A stretch of 64,000 nt of DNA from the NCBI RefSeq assembly GCF_000712055.1, contig NZ_JOOA01000001.1:866339-930338 (forward strand). Reading direction: 5' to 3'. Source of the DNA: Ruminococcus sp. HUN007. GTDB lineage: Bacteria > Bacillota > Clostridia > Oscillospirales > Ruminococcaceae. Under the pieces are notes generated by a model, which did no database searches, had not been told where the DNA came from, and saw only the letters and a program-made list of their open reading frames with translations. Shown here piece by piece: positions 35,270 to 42,764 of the stretch; within the stretch, counting starts at the first letter, position 1, and each line of letters starts with the position of its first letter. The position numbers and the translations under genes are program-made.

Positions 35270-35368
35270 TTTTCATTCCTCCTGAAACACAAATTTGCTT
35301 TACAATAATATTATACTACATTATCAGCTGAAAATCTATATTTTTGGAAAGCATCTCCACAAAAAATA

Positions 35369-35395
35369 GCCAGTGTCATATCAAACAACACTGGC
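35369..35395. terminator. Terminator overlapping the end of the XRE gene
   Basis: GCCAGTGT and ACACTGGC pair; one arm lies inside the last codons of the regulator gene. Confidence 0.55.
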
Positions 35396-35596
35396 GTTCT
35401 GTTTTACATTCATATCGAGTATTGTTGAAAGATTTACAAGAGTTTTTAAAGACACGCCTTTTACTCCCAGTTCTATGTCAGAAATAAACTTTGAAGACAC
35501 ATCAAGCTTTTCCGCAAGCTGCTCTCTTGTATATCTTAGCTGCTCCCTCTGTTCCCGTATTCTCATACCTATTTCCTTTAAATTCGGTTTCTTCAT
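35381..35596 (-). CDS. XRE-family transcriptional regulator
   Basis: 71 residues from ATG at 35596 (GAGGAG ten bases upstream; the ATG at 35620 has none). A single helix-turn-helix domain: MRIREQREQLRYTREQLAEK, then LDVSSKFISDIELG. It is divergent from the Cys-rich operon, and a perfect dyad sits between that operon's -35 and -10, so it is the probable repressor of the operon. Confidence 0.88.
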   Translation of the reverse strand: MKKPNLKEIGMRIREQREQLRYTREQLAEKLDVSSKFISDIELGVKGVSLKTLVNLSTILDMNVKQNASVV

Positions 35597-35672
35597 TACC
35601 ACGTATCTCCTCAAAGTCATTAATAATTCTATTTTAATAAATTTTTTATTTGAAATAAATGAACTTTCAGGA

Positions 35673-35701
35673 TTGACAAACTAGAGCTTCTAGTGTATAA
35701 T
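35673..35701 (+). promoter_or_regulatory. Promoter of the Cys-rich operon with XRE-type operator
   Basis: TTGACA (35673-35678), a 17-bp spacer, TATAAT (35696-35701): perfect consensus. The spacer holds ACTAGAGCTTCTAGT (35680-35694), two 6-bp arms around GCT. Bound repressor would block RNA polymerase fully. Confidence 0.8.
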
Positions 35702-35774
35702 GTACATAATGAATTAACTATTATATGTTTTTTCATAGAATATAGCTATTTAGTGATATAAAGGGGGACTTATT

Positions 35775-36026
35775 ATGGCAAACACATGTAACGACTGTTT
35801 ATTTAGAGGTGGACAATACAAGTGGGACAATCAAGATTACTGCAATAAAGTTGGTCATGTTGTAGAAGATGATCAACCAGCTTGCGGTAATTTTTTGCCT
35901 GATAATCACAATTGCTGTTATGATTGCGATTATTACAAAGATTTAGGTATCGCTAGTAAGTGTACCTACCATAAGAAGACAATCAAAAATCCTGGCAATT
36001 GGTATTGTTATAACTTTACTTATTAA
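35775..36026 (+). CDS. Small Cys-rich protein 1 (83 residues), unknown
   Basis: ATG at 35775 with AAGGGGGA upstream. Ten Cys are arranged in two halves, each starting CxxC: NTCNDCLFRGGQYKW...YCNKVGH and NCCYDCDYYKDLG...KCTYHKK, with a final WYCYNF. The pattern suggests two small zinc- or Fe-S-binding knuckles. The protein has no signal peptide. The last protein of the operon (37953) shares the same two-half plan, so the two are paralogues. First gene of the operon. Confidence 0.7.
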   Translation: MANTCNDCLFRGGQYKWDNQDYCNKVGHVVEDDQPACGNFLPDNHNCCYDCDYYKDLGIASKCTYHKKTIKNPGNWYCYNFTY

Positions 36027-36044
36027 AAATAGAGGTATAATAAT

Positions 36045-36797
36045 ATGGGATTATTCAGTAAAGCAAAAGACAATTTTGAAAAACGTCAGCAGATAGCTGA
36101 ATGGAACTACCGCACTCGCGAATATATCAGTGAAGCTGAAAGAATTTATCAGGAAGCATATGATAAATTACAAGATAGCTGTATTAAAGTTAGCTTAAAG
36201 GTTAATGATTATGTGAACTATAAACAAAAGATACTTAACGAAATCAATTCAACTCTTAAGAAACTTGATACAGACAACAAAGAGTTTCAGCTCACTTCAA
36301 AGGTTGATTTTCTTCTTCTTGAAGCTTCAGCAATAACCCAGCACGAACAGCTAAACTGTATTGATAAGATGCTGGCCACTTGGGTTACTCCTTCAGTAAC
36401 AGATTTATTTCATAATGTTTCTACAGAAGAATACTATATGGCAAAACAAAATATGCATCAAGCCAAGGCATATAAAGAAACTATGAAAGCTAAAAGAGAA
36501 GAATTACGTAACGCAAAATACGCTGTACAAAGTATACCTGATTTCATAAGTACTGAAAAAATTCAGATTGAAGAACTGATGCAGAAATTCAGAAAAACTG
36601 CTGAAAACATAAAAAGCAGTAACACAGATGAACGCACAAAAAGCCTTTGTGACATTGCTAAAATAATAGCTGATTCTCTAAGCACACAGTTTATCGATAA
36701 TAACTATGAAATCACATCCCAGTACACCGACATAAGTAAAAGAATATCTGGAATTAATTCTTCCCTTGCTGGAGCTGCATGGCTGATAGGTGGTTGA
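36045..36797 (+). CDS. Coiled-coil protein (250 residues), unknown
   Basis: The ATG at 36045 follows AGAGG. The protein is almost entirely helical and charged, beginning MGLFSKAKDNFEKRQQIAEW. A long helix pair spans ~20-90 and ~140-210; the C-terminus SSLAGAAWLIGG is short and hydrophobic. No known domain is recognised. It begins 18 bases after the first Cys-rich gene. Confidence 0.65.
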   Translation: MGLFSKAKDNFEKRQQIAEWNYRTREYISEAERIYQEAYDKLQDSCIKVSLKVNDYVNYKQKILNEINSTLKKLDTDNKEFQLTSKVDFLLLEASAITQHEQLNCIDKMLATWVTPSVTDLFHNVSTEEYYMAKQNMHQAKAYKETMKAKREELRNAKYAVQSIPDFISTEKIQIEELMQKFRKTAENIKSSNTDERTKSLCDIAKIIADSLSTQFIDNNYEITSQYTDISKRISGINSSLAGAAWLIGG

Positions 36798-36804
36798 AAA
36801 ACCA

Positions 36805-37149
36805 ATGAAATATGAATTCTTACTTTTAAAAACTTGTGATGCGGGTGAAGCAGTACTAAACAACATTCAAAACATTCTTACTTACGAAACATACTGTGCT
36901 CAAGCTCAGATTTATCGTAAATATCTACAGCAAAATCGTGAAAAGGCTGAATTATACTATAAGAATTTCAAAACCTTTAATGACAAAATCTTCAATCAAG
37001 CTATAGAAATTTTAGACATTGCTATAAACGAAGCCAATACCGATTTAGCTCAAAGTGCAATGGATATGATAAATACAATGAAATCTACATATCCAGATTT
37101 CTATAAAGCTCATAATAAGCAATTATTCCGGAGGTACGCCAATGGATAA
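36805..37149 (+). CDS. Helical protein (114 residues), unknown
   Basis: ATG at 36805 is preferred: AGGTGG lies 11 bases upstream; a GTG at 36790 is in frame but lacks a site. It begins MKYEFLLLKTCDAGEAVLNN and is helical with many Tyr, Lys and Gln. It overlaps the next gene by eight bases. Confidence 0.6.
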   Translation: MKYEFLLLKTCDAGEAVLNNIQNILTYETYCAQAQIYRKYLQQNREKAELYYKNFKTFNDKIFNQAIEILDIAINEANTDLAQSAMDMINTMKSTYPDFYKAHNKQLFRRYANG

Positions 37150-37678
37150 CGATATTATCGATGTAAACTATGAGGATGTTAATGTTGAGAAGAGCGATAA
37201 TCCAAGAGAAATTAAAATAAACGCTGATCCACTTTCAACTGCTATCAGCGAAGTTTGTGGAATAGCCAATAACATCACTAATGCAATTAAAGAGTATAAT
37301 ATTTGCCGCCAGCAAGAAGAAACTAAACGTGCAGAAATACGAGCATACTTGAAAATAGGTTTAGCTGAAATTGAAGCAAAAAAAGAATGCTATATCAAGC
37401 AGTTAGAACAGCATCATGAATACCAGATGGAAAACATCAAAGCAATCAATGAACTTGCTTTAAAACAACTGAATTCAAATCTTGAAACGCTTAAAGCAGC
37501 AACTGAAATTGCAAAAGAAACTAAGGATTTCTCGACAGTAATAGAACTTATGAAGATAAATACAAGTTTTATTGATATACGTTCAAAATTCACACTTGAG
37601 CTTATGGATAAATCGACTGCACTAGAAAGTCTTAATCTTGAAGCTTCAACTCCTGCCGGATATATAACATCTTCTTGA
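37142..37678 (+). CDS. Helical protein with acidic N-terminus (178 residues), unknown
   Basis: ATG at 37142 with GGAGG seven bases upstream. Residues 1-30 are acidic (MDNDIIDVNYEDVNVEKSDN); ~35-160 are amphipathic helices (KIGLAEIEAKKECYIKQLEQ). It could form a complex with the two preceding helical proteins, whose genes it overlaps or touches. Confidence 0.65.
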   Translation: MDNDIIDVNYEDVNVEKSDNPREIKINADPLSTAISEVCGIANNITNAIKEYNICRQQEETKRAEIRAYLKIGLAEIEAKKECYIKQLEQHHEYQMENIKAINELALKQLNSNLETLKAATEIAKETKDFSTVIELMKINTSFIDIRSKFTLELMDKSTALESLNLEASTPAGYITSS

Positions 37679-37710
37679 AAAAACGATCATACGTATGGAA
37701 GTGATAGAAC

Positions 37711-37926
37711 ATGGCTAAACAACGCGCAAAAATAGGAAATTTGAACATGAAAAGATGCGCTTTTTGCGTGCATTGGTATGATCCAGGAAATACAGTAATC
37801 TCTCCAGTGAAAGGTTTTAAAGATGTGTGGGAATATACAACTGAAGTAAAAAAAACTTGCATGGAACATAATAATCAGGATCGTGCATCTCAAACTGTTT
37901 GTACAAAATTCAAATGTAAACTATAA
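37711..37926 (+). CDS. Small Cys-rich protein 2 (71 residues), unknown
   Basis: ATG at 37711 with GGAAGTGA upstream. Cys occur in KRCAFCVHWYDPGN, KKTCMEHN and TVCTKFKCK, one knuckle rather than two. The N-terminus is basic. It lies 32 bases after the helical protein gene. Confidence 0.65.
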   Translation: MAKQRAKIGNLNMKRCAFCVHWYDPGNTVISPVKGFKDVWEYTTEVKKTCMEHNNQDRASQTVCTKFKCKL

Positions 37927-37952
37927 AAATCATATTATAAGGAGGATTCATA

Positions 37953-38213
37953 ATGTCAAAATGCGTAGATTGCAGATACAGCTTTAGTGTACTTGGGGTA
38001 ATCGGTAAGTATGAATGTAGAAAACATACTATGAAACCATACTTTGATCTTGAACAAAACGCTTGTTCAGATTATGATTCAGACGATGATAATTCACATA
38101 GCTGCTATGAATGCGAATATTTCAGCGAAAACATTCTAGGTAAAAAATGTACTAAGCAAAATAAGAAAATTAATGAATGGGATCGCGCATGTTTTTACTT
38201 CATTGATTCATGA
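37953..38213 (+). CDS. Small Cys-rich protein 3 (86 residues), unknown
   Basis: ATG at 37953 with AAGGAGGA upstream. Two halves: MSKCVDCRYSFSVLG...YECRKHT and HSCYECEYFSENILG...KCTKQNK, ending RACFYFIDS. It repeats the layout of protein 1 (CxxC, then C six to thirteen residues after Tyr). It is the last gene of the operon, followed by a terminator. Confidence 0.7.
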   Translation: MSKCVDCRYSFSVLGVIGKYECRKHTMKPYFDLEQNACSDYDSDDDNSHSCYECEYFSENILGKKCTKQNKKINEWDRACFYFIDS

Positions 38214-38238
38214 TTACTCATCTTTTTTATTAACAACC

Positions 38239-38268
38239 AAGCGAGAGCGGAATGCTCTCGCTTTTTTC
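38239..38268 (+). terminator. Terminator of the Cys-rich operon
   Basis: AGCGAGAGC pairs with GCTCTCGCT, followed by T6. Confidence 0.9.
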
Positions 38269-38301
38269 GGTACTCACAAATGTACTCGCGAGTACGTCTA
38301 C

Positions 38302-38497
38302 AACGCTACGTACTTTTTTCGTACTCACGAAGCCTGATTTTACCTAATTTATAGCAAAAAAACAAAAATCCCGGCGATTCGTAAGAATTACCGGGATTTT
38401 ATTTAAACTACGTATTTACGTGAGTTATGAATTACTTCATAGCCTCTTCAACAGCAACTGCGCAAGCAACTGTTGCACCAACCATTGGGTTGTTACC
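38302..38497. repeat. Right ~196-bp direct repeat (authentic GGGtGRT gene end)
   Basis: Partner of 34089-34281. Here the coding part continues into the full GGGtGRT gene, so this is the original and the left copy is the duplicate. Confidence 0.85.
38364..38400 (-). terminator. Terminator of the GGGtGRT operon
   Basis: AAAATCCCGG and CCGGGATTTT pair around GATTCGTAAGAATTA. The duplicate lies at 34149-34186. Confidence 0.8.
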
Positions 38498-39430
38498 CAT
38501 GCCGATGAGACCCATCATTTCTACGTGAGCAGGAACTGATGATGAACCAGCGAACTGAGCGTCAGAGTGCATTCTGCCCATTGTATCTGTCATACCGTAT
38601 GAAGCAGGACCTGCAGCCATGTTATCAGGGTGGAGTGTACGGCCTGTACCGCCGCCTGAAGCTACTGAGAAGTACTTCTTGCCAGCGTCAGTTCTTTCCT
38701 TCTTGTATGTACCTGCAACAGGGTGCTGGAATCTTGTAGGGTTTGTTGAGTTACCTGTGATAGAAACGTCAACGTTTTCCTTCCACATGATTGCAACGCC
38801 TTCTGTTACGTCGTTAGCGCCGTAGCAGTTAACCTTTGCGCGGAGACCGTTTGAGTAAGCCTTGCGGAATACTTCCTTAACTTCGCCTGTGTGGTAGTCC
38901 ATCTCTGTTTCAACGTATGTGAAGCCGTTGATTCTTGCGATGATCTGAGCTGCGTCCTTGCCGAGACCGTTGAGGATAACACGGAGAGGAGTCTTACGAA
39001 CCTTGTTAGCCTTTTCAGCGATACCGATAGCACCTTCAGCAGCAGCGAATGATTCGTGACCTGCGAGGAATGCGAAACATTCTGTTTCTTCTTCGAGGAG
39101 CATCTTGCCGAGGTTACCGTGACCGAGACCAACCTTTCTCTGGTCAGCAACTGAACCAGGGATACAGAAAGCCTGGAGACCTTCACCGATAGCTGCAGCA
39201 GCGTCAGCAGCCTTCTTGCAGCCCTTCTTGATAGCGATAGCGCAGCCTACTGTGTAAGCCCACTTAGCATTTTCAAAACAGATAGGCTGGATACCTTCAA
39301 CGAGCTTGTAGATGTCGAGGCCCTTAGCCTTGCAAACTTCAGCACACTCTTCGATAGAGTTGATGCCGTATTCTTTGATTACAGCGAGAATCTGCTTCTC
39401 TCTTCTGTCATATGATTCAAATAAAGCCAT
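38432..39430 (-). CDS. GGGtGRT family protein
   Basis: 332 residues with the eponymous SVASGGGTGRTLHPDNMAAG near residue 255 and a Gly/Met-rich C-terminus (VEMMGLIGMGNNPMVGATVA). The molecular function is unknown; the family nearly always sits beside the scaffold-like protein encoded just upstream, as here, 14 bases apart. Codon use is strongly biased (few rare codons), suggesting high expression. The 3' end is duplicated at 34211-34281. Confidence 0.93.
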   Translation of the reverse strand: MALFESYDRREKQILAVIKEYGINSIEECAEVCKAKGLDIYKLVEGIQPICFENAKWAYTVGCAIAIKKGCKKAADAAAAIGEGLQAFCIPGSVADQRKVGLGHGNLGKMLLEEETECFAFLAGHESFAAAEGAIGIAEKANKVRKTPLRVILNGLGKDAAQIIARINGFTYVETEMDYHTGEVKEVFRKAYSNGLRAKVNCYGANDVTEGVAIMWKENVDVSITGNSTNPTRFQHPVAGTYKKERTDAGKKYFSVASGGGTGRTLHPDNMAAGPASYGMTDTMGRMHSDAQFAGSSSVPAHVEMMGLIGMGNNPMVGATVACAVAVEEAMK

Positions 39431-39444
39431 TGTAAGTTTCCTCC

Positions 39445-40137
39445 TTATTCTTTTCTTGGGTCAACGAGCTTAACTGCATCAGCAACTCTTCCGTACTGAC
39501 CCTGAGCCTTTTCAAATGCTGTGTTAGCATCATCGCCGGCCTTGATGAAGTCCATCATCTTTCCGAAGTTTACAAACTTATAGCCAATGATCTCATTATC
39601 TTCGTTGAGAGCGAGCTTTGTAACGTAACCGTCTGTCATTTCGAGGTAACGAGGACCCTTTGCGAGAGTACCGTACATTGTACCAACCTGTGAACGGAGG
39701 CCCTTACCGAGGTCTTCAAGACCTGCACCGATTACAAGACCGTCTTCAGAGAAAGCACTCTGTGAACGACCGTAAACGATCTGGAGGAAAAGTTCTCTCA
39801 TTGCTGTATTGATAGCGTCACAAACGAGGTCTGTGTTGAGAGCTTCGAGGATTGTTCTGCCAGGGAGGATTTCAGAAGCCATAGCTGCTGAGTGTGTCAT
39901 ACCTGAACATCCGATAGTTTCAACGAGACACTCCTGGATAACGCCTTCCTTAACGTTAAGTGTAAGCTTACATGTACCCTGCTGCGGAGCACACCAGCCG
40001 ATTCCGTGTGTAAAACCAGAAATATCCTTGATTTCTTTTGCCTTTACCCATTTTGCTTCTTCAGGAATTGGAGCAGCACCATGAGCAACGCCCTGTGCGA
40101 TAGGGCACATTGTTTCAACTTCATGAGAATAATTCAT
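39445..40137 (-). CDS. NifU-like Fe-S scaffold-domain protein, partner of GGGtGRT
   Basis: 230 residues. The N-terminal half is IscU-like with Cys in TMCPIAQG, IGWCAPQQGTCKL, ETIGCSGMTHSAAM and TDLVCDAINTAM. The C-terminal half (YLEMTDGYVTKLALNEDNEI) is specific to this subfamily. It is co-transcribed with the GGGtGRT gene; the promoter lies in the AT-rich 40138-40382 gap, which contains TTTATTATACTACA (an extended -10 on the minus strand). It is related to but distinct from the NifU at 13588. Confidence 0.9.
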   Translation of the reverse strand: MNYSHEVETMCPIAQGVAHGAAPIPEEAKWVKAKEIKDISGFTHGIGWCAPQQGTCKLTLNVKEGVIQECLVETIGCSGMTHSAAMASEILPGRTILEALNTDLVCDAINTAMRELFLQIVYGRSQSAFSEDGLVIGAGLEDLGKGLRSQVGTMYGTLAKGPRYLEMTDGYVTKLALNEDNEIIGYKFVNFGKMMDFIKAGDDANTAFEKAQGQYGRVADAVKLVDPRKE

Positions 40138-40382
40138 ATTCTTAAACTCCTTTCAGTATTATGCTGTTAAAAACGCATTACTGTTTTATTATACTACATG
40201 GCCGGCCTATTTTCAAGTATTTTCATTATATTTTTCTTTACTTTTCTACAGTGCTTTGCTATAATATACTTTAGGGAAACAGAGGTAAAACAGAAACTCC
40301 TGTCTGACATGATTTTTGTGAGACAGTTTATGTAGTAATTCCCGTTATCATAATGTGAATTTTTCTGCAAAGGAGCAGTATA

Positions 40383-40748
40383 ATGAAGAATACGATAATA
40401 CTGGTCAGCATTATTTCAGCAGCTATTATTTTTCTTGTTATTGCCATTTCATTTTTTAAGGAAAATCCTGATGTAAGTCTGAAAAGAGATGAATACACAA
40501 GACCTGTTGAAATACAGCCGTTTGATCTGGAACTGAACATCGTTACATCTGAAGCAAATTTCTGGGAGCGTGTAGCCGGTCTTAAGGCAACGGAAGCACC
40601 TGAAGTTTTTGTTACCGATGAAAACGGAGAAACTGTTACTGATGAAGAAGGCAATCCTGTTGTTTACGATGAAAACGCAGCTGTTACATCCGTACCGGAA
40701 GACGAAGCAGAACCGGAAGAAACAACCGTAAAAAAAGGAAAAAAATAA
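40383..40748 (+). CDS. Small membrane-anchored protein, unknown
   Basis: 121 residues. One N-terminal helix (TIILVSIISAAIIFLVIAISFF), then a polar outside region rich in Glu, Thr and Val that ends ETTVKKGKK. AAAGGAGC precedes the ATG. No family is recognised. It is monocistronic. Confidence 0.65.
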   Translation: MKNTIILVSIISAAIIFLVIAISFFKENPDVSLKRDEYTRPVEIQPFDLELNIVTSEANFWERVAGLKATEAPEVFVTDENGETVTDEEGNPVVYDENAAVTSVPEDEAEPEETTVKKGKK

Positions 40749-40789
40749 GAAGAAAAGATCCGCAGAAACTTTTCTTCCTTAAACTGCAA

Positions 40790-40818
40790 AAGGCGTACCG
40801 ATGGTACGCCTGATTTTT
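40790..40818 (+). terminator. Terminator of the small membrane protein gene
   Basis: AGGCGTACC and GGTACGCCT pair, followed by GATTTTTT. Confidence 0.85.
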
Positions 40819-40846
40819 TATCTATATTATCACTGTCTGTCCGGAA

Positions 40847-41338
40847 TCACTGCTGATTCTGGCCGTCGGATGTGTTCTTTCCGCCGTTCTTTACCTTGTT
40901 GATTTCCTGTGTTGTTCTCTTGACATCCTGAAGTCCCTTTGTAAAATAGAGTTCAGCATCGTGAAGCATATTGTCAACATAGTTGCTTGTGGCACTTCTG
41001 ATCTCCTTTGAACGTGCCTGAGCCTGAGAAATCAGTTCAGCTGCTCTCTGCTTGGCTTCTTTTACGATCGTATCGCCTGAAACAAGTGCCTTGGCTCTTT
41101 CCTCAGCCTGCTGTACTATCTGTTCAGCCTTCTGTTCTGCTTCCTTGATGATTCTTTCGCAGTCAAAATCTATAAGCTTTGCGCGCTTGATCTCCTGAGG
41201 AATATTGAGTCTTATATCGTCTATAAGTTCTCTGAGACGCTCGGAATCAATGATCATCTTATTCTGTGAAAATGGCATCAGTGCAGATTTATCAAGCAAT
41301 TCTTCCATCTGCTCAAGTATCTCGTCTATATTGTTCAT
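40847..41338 (-). CDS. Coiled-coil (ATP-synthase B-like) protein, unknown
   Basis: 163 residues from ATG at 41338 with GGTGA upstream; the TTG at 41344 is less likely. The middle (CERIIKEAEQKAEQIVQQAEER) is a long Ala/Glu/Gln coiled coil of the DivIVA or F-type b-subunit kind, followed by NYVDNMLHDAELYF. It is located with coaD and rsmD as in many Clostridia. A cell-division scaffold role is possible. Confidence 0.65.
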   Translation of the reverse strand: MNNIDEILEQMEELLDKSALMPFSQNKMIIDSERLRELIDDIRLNIPQEIKRAKLIDFDCERIIKEAEQKAEQIVQQAEERAKALVSGDTIVKEAKQRAAELISQAQARSKEIRSATSNYVDNMLHDAELYFTKGLQDVKRTTQEINKVKNGGKNTSDGQNQQ

Positions 41339-41445
41339 ATGCAAGTCACCGCGGATAGACCGTGGTTCTCTCCTTTCATCATGAAATGAAATAATAAATA
41401 TATATATAACAACCTCTGAGGCCCGGAATCCAGACTGTCAGAAGA

Positions 41446-41934
41446 TCATTTAACACCTGTTATCCTGTTCACAATGCTTTCTCTGATAATTTCAGGAACA
41501 AAACTGCTTATATCACCGCCAAATGCAGCGATCTGTTTAACTACACTTGAACTGAGATACATATTTTCGGTACTTGTTGTAAGAAAAACTGTTTCAGCAT
41601 CCGGATAAAGCTTTTTATTTGCAAGAGCCATCTGGAATTCATACTCAAAGTCACTGACAGCCCTGAGTCCCTTTACTATTGCGCAGGCTCCGACTTCACG
41701 TACATAGTCTGCAAGAAGTCCGTCAAGAATATCGATGACTACATTATCCATTCCGGCTGTTACATCCATTATCATCTTTATTCTCTCGGTTGGAGTAAAA
41801 AGCGGCTGCTTTGAAAGATTGGTCGAAACCAGTATTATAACCTTGTCAAACAGCGTGGACGCGCGGGTGAAAATATCGATGTGTCCAAATGTCACCGGAT
41901 CAAAACTTCCGGGGCAGACTGCTATCCTTCTCAC
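41446..41934 (-). CDS. coaD: Phosphopantetheine adenylyltransferase
   Basis: 162 residues, the typical length. The nucleotidyltransferase motif is CPGSFDPVTFGHIDIFTRA, and the ISSFVPEIIRE region is near the C-terminus. It makes dephospho-CoA from 4'-phosphopantetheine and ATP. It lies directly downstream of rsmD, as is common in Firmicutes. Confidence 0.96.
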   Translation of the reverse strand: MRRIAVCPGSFDPVTFGHIDIFTRASTLFDKVIILVSTNLSKQPLFTPTERIKMIMDVTAGMDNVVIDILDGLLADYVREVGACAIVKGLRAVSDFEYEFQMALANKKLYPDAETVFLTTSTENMYLSSSVVKQIAAFGGDISSFVPEIIRESIVNRITGVK

Positions 41935-41967
41935 CTCTGAAACACCTCTTGTTTTAAGAAAATAACA

Positions 41968-42510
41968 TCAGTATCCTTCATGGATAAACTGACTTATTTC
42001 TATTTTACCATACTTATATTTTTTTTTCAAGACCAGCGGACCAATTTTCTCCGGAAGTTCAAGACGCTGCTCATGTTCACACATGATCCTTCCGCCTTCA
42101 TTCATACGTTCGGCAAGAAGAGGAAGCGCTTTTTCAAGTATTCCCATGTGATACGGCGGATCCAGAAAAGCAAGATCATATGTGTTTCTGTCACTTTTCA
42201 GAAAATCAAGTGAATCCATGAAAACGACTCTGCTCCTGTCTGTGAATCCTGCTGTTTCGATATTTTCAGTTATAATGTTCACTGAAGCCTTTGCCCTGTC
42301 AACAAAAACTGCTTTTTCAGCCCCGCGGCTGAGTGCCTCTATTCCAAGCTGTCCGCTGCCGCCGAAAAGATCAAGTACCGAAGCTCCGGGGATCTGAAAC
42401 TGTATTGCAGAAAACATGGCTTCCTTTACCTTGTCTGTCGTCGGCCTTACGTCGCTGCCTTCAAGTGTTCTTAGTTTTCTCCCTCTTGCAGTACCTGCAA
42501 TTATACGCAT
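41968..42510 (-). CDS. rsmD: 16S rRNA (guanine966-N2)-methyltransferase
   Basis: 180 residues. MRIIAGTARGRKLRTLEG is the N-terminal signature; VLDLFGGSGQLGIEALSRGA binds SAM; LAFLDPPY is the catalytic DPPY motif. It methylates 16S rRNA G966. Confidence 0.95.
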   Translation of the reverse strand: MRIIAGTARGRKLRTLEGSDVRPTTDKVKEAMFSAIQFQIPGASVLDLFGGSGQLGIEALSRGAEKAVFVDRAKASVNIITENIETAGFTDRSRVVFMDSLDFLKSDRNTYDLAFLDPPYHMGILEKALPLLAERMNEGGRIMCEHEQRLELPEKIGPLVLKKKYKYGKIEISQFIHEGY

Positions 42511-42540
42511 AATGAGACCGCTCCTTAAACTTAAATTATG

Positions 42541-42568
42541 GTGAACGCAATTTTTTTTTTACGTTCAC
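42541..42568. repeat. GTGAACG...CGTTCAC hairpin
   Basis: GTGAACG pairs with CGTTCAC around a poly-T loop. The same hairpin type is at 63945-63979. Confidence 0.55.
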
Positions 42569-42597
42569 TATAATTAATTCATTTATATTACCTTGCA

Positions 42598-42666
42598 GAT
42601 CCGCAAACTACGTTTGCTCCCTGCATATCGCCTAATAGTAAACGAAAAATATTTCGTTTACTATAA
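42598..42666. repeat. Second repeat family (TCCGCAAAC...CGTTTACT), copy 2
   Basis: Matches 11219-11290 in its GATCCGCAAAC, GCATAT, CTAATAGTAAA and CGTTTACT blocks; the middle differs. Confidence 0.65.
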
Positions 42667-42728
42667 TTAATAATTATTATACTACATTTTTTTTACAATG
42701 TCTATAGCAACGATAGTCTCTTTCCGGA

Positions 42729-42763
42729 CTAAGGAAGTACTGATCAAGCCGGAAAGCCGGCGT
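42729..42763. repeat. Truncated dispersed palindromic repeat at the uvrC 3' end
   Basis: TAAGGAAGTACTGATCAAGC and CCGGAAAGCCGG match the first third of the ~115-bp repeat; the rest is missing at the uvrC stop codon. Confidence 0.6.
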
Positions 42764-42764
42764 T

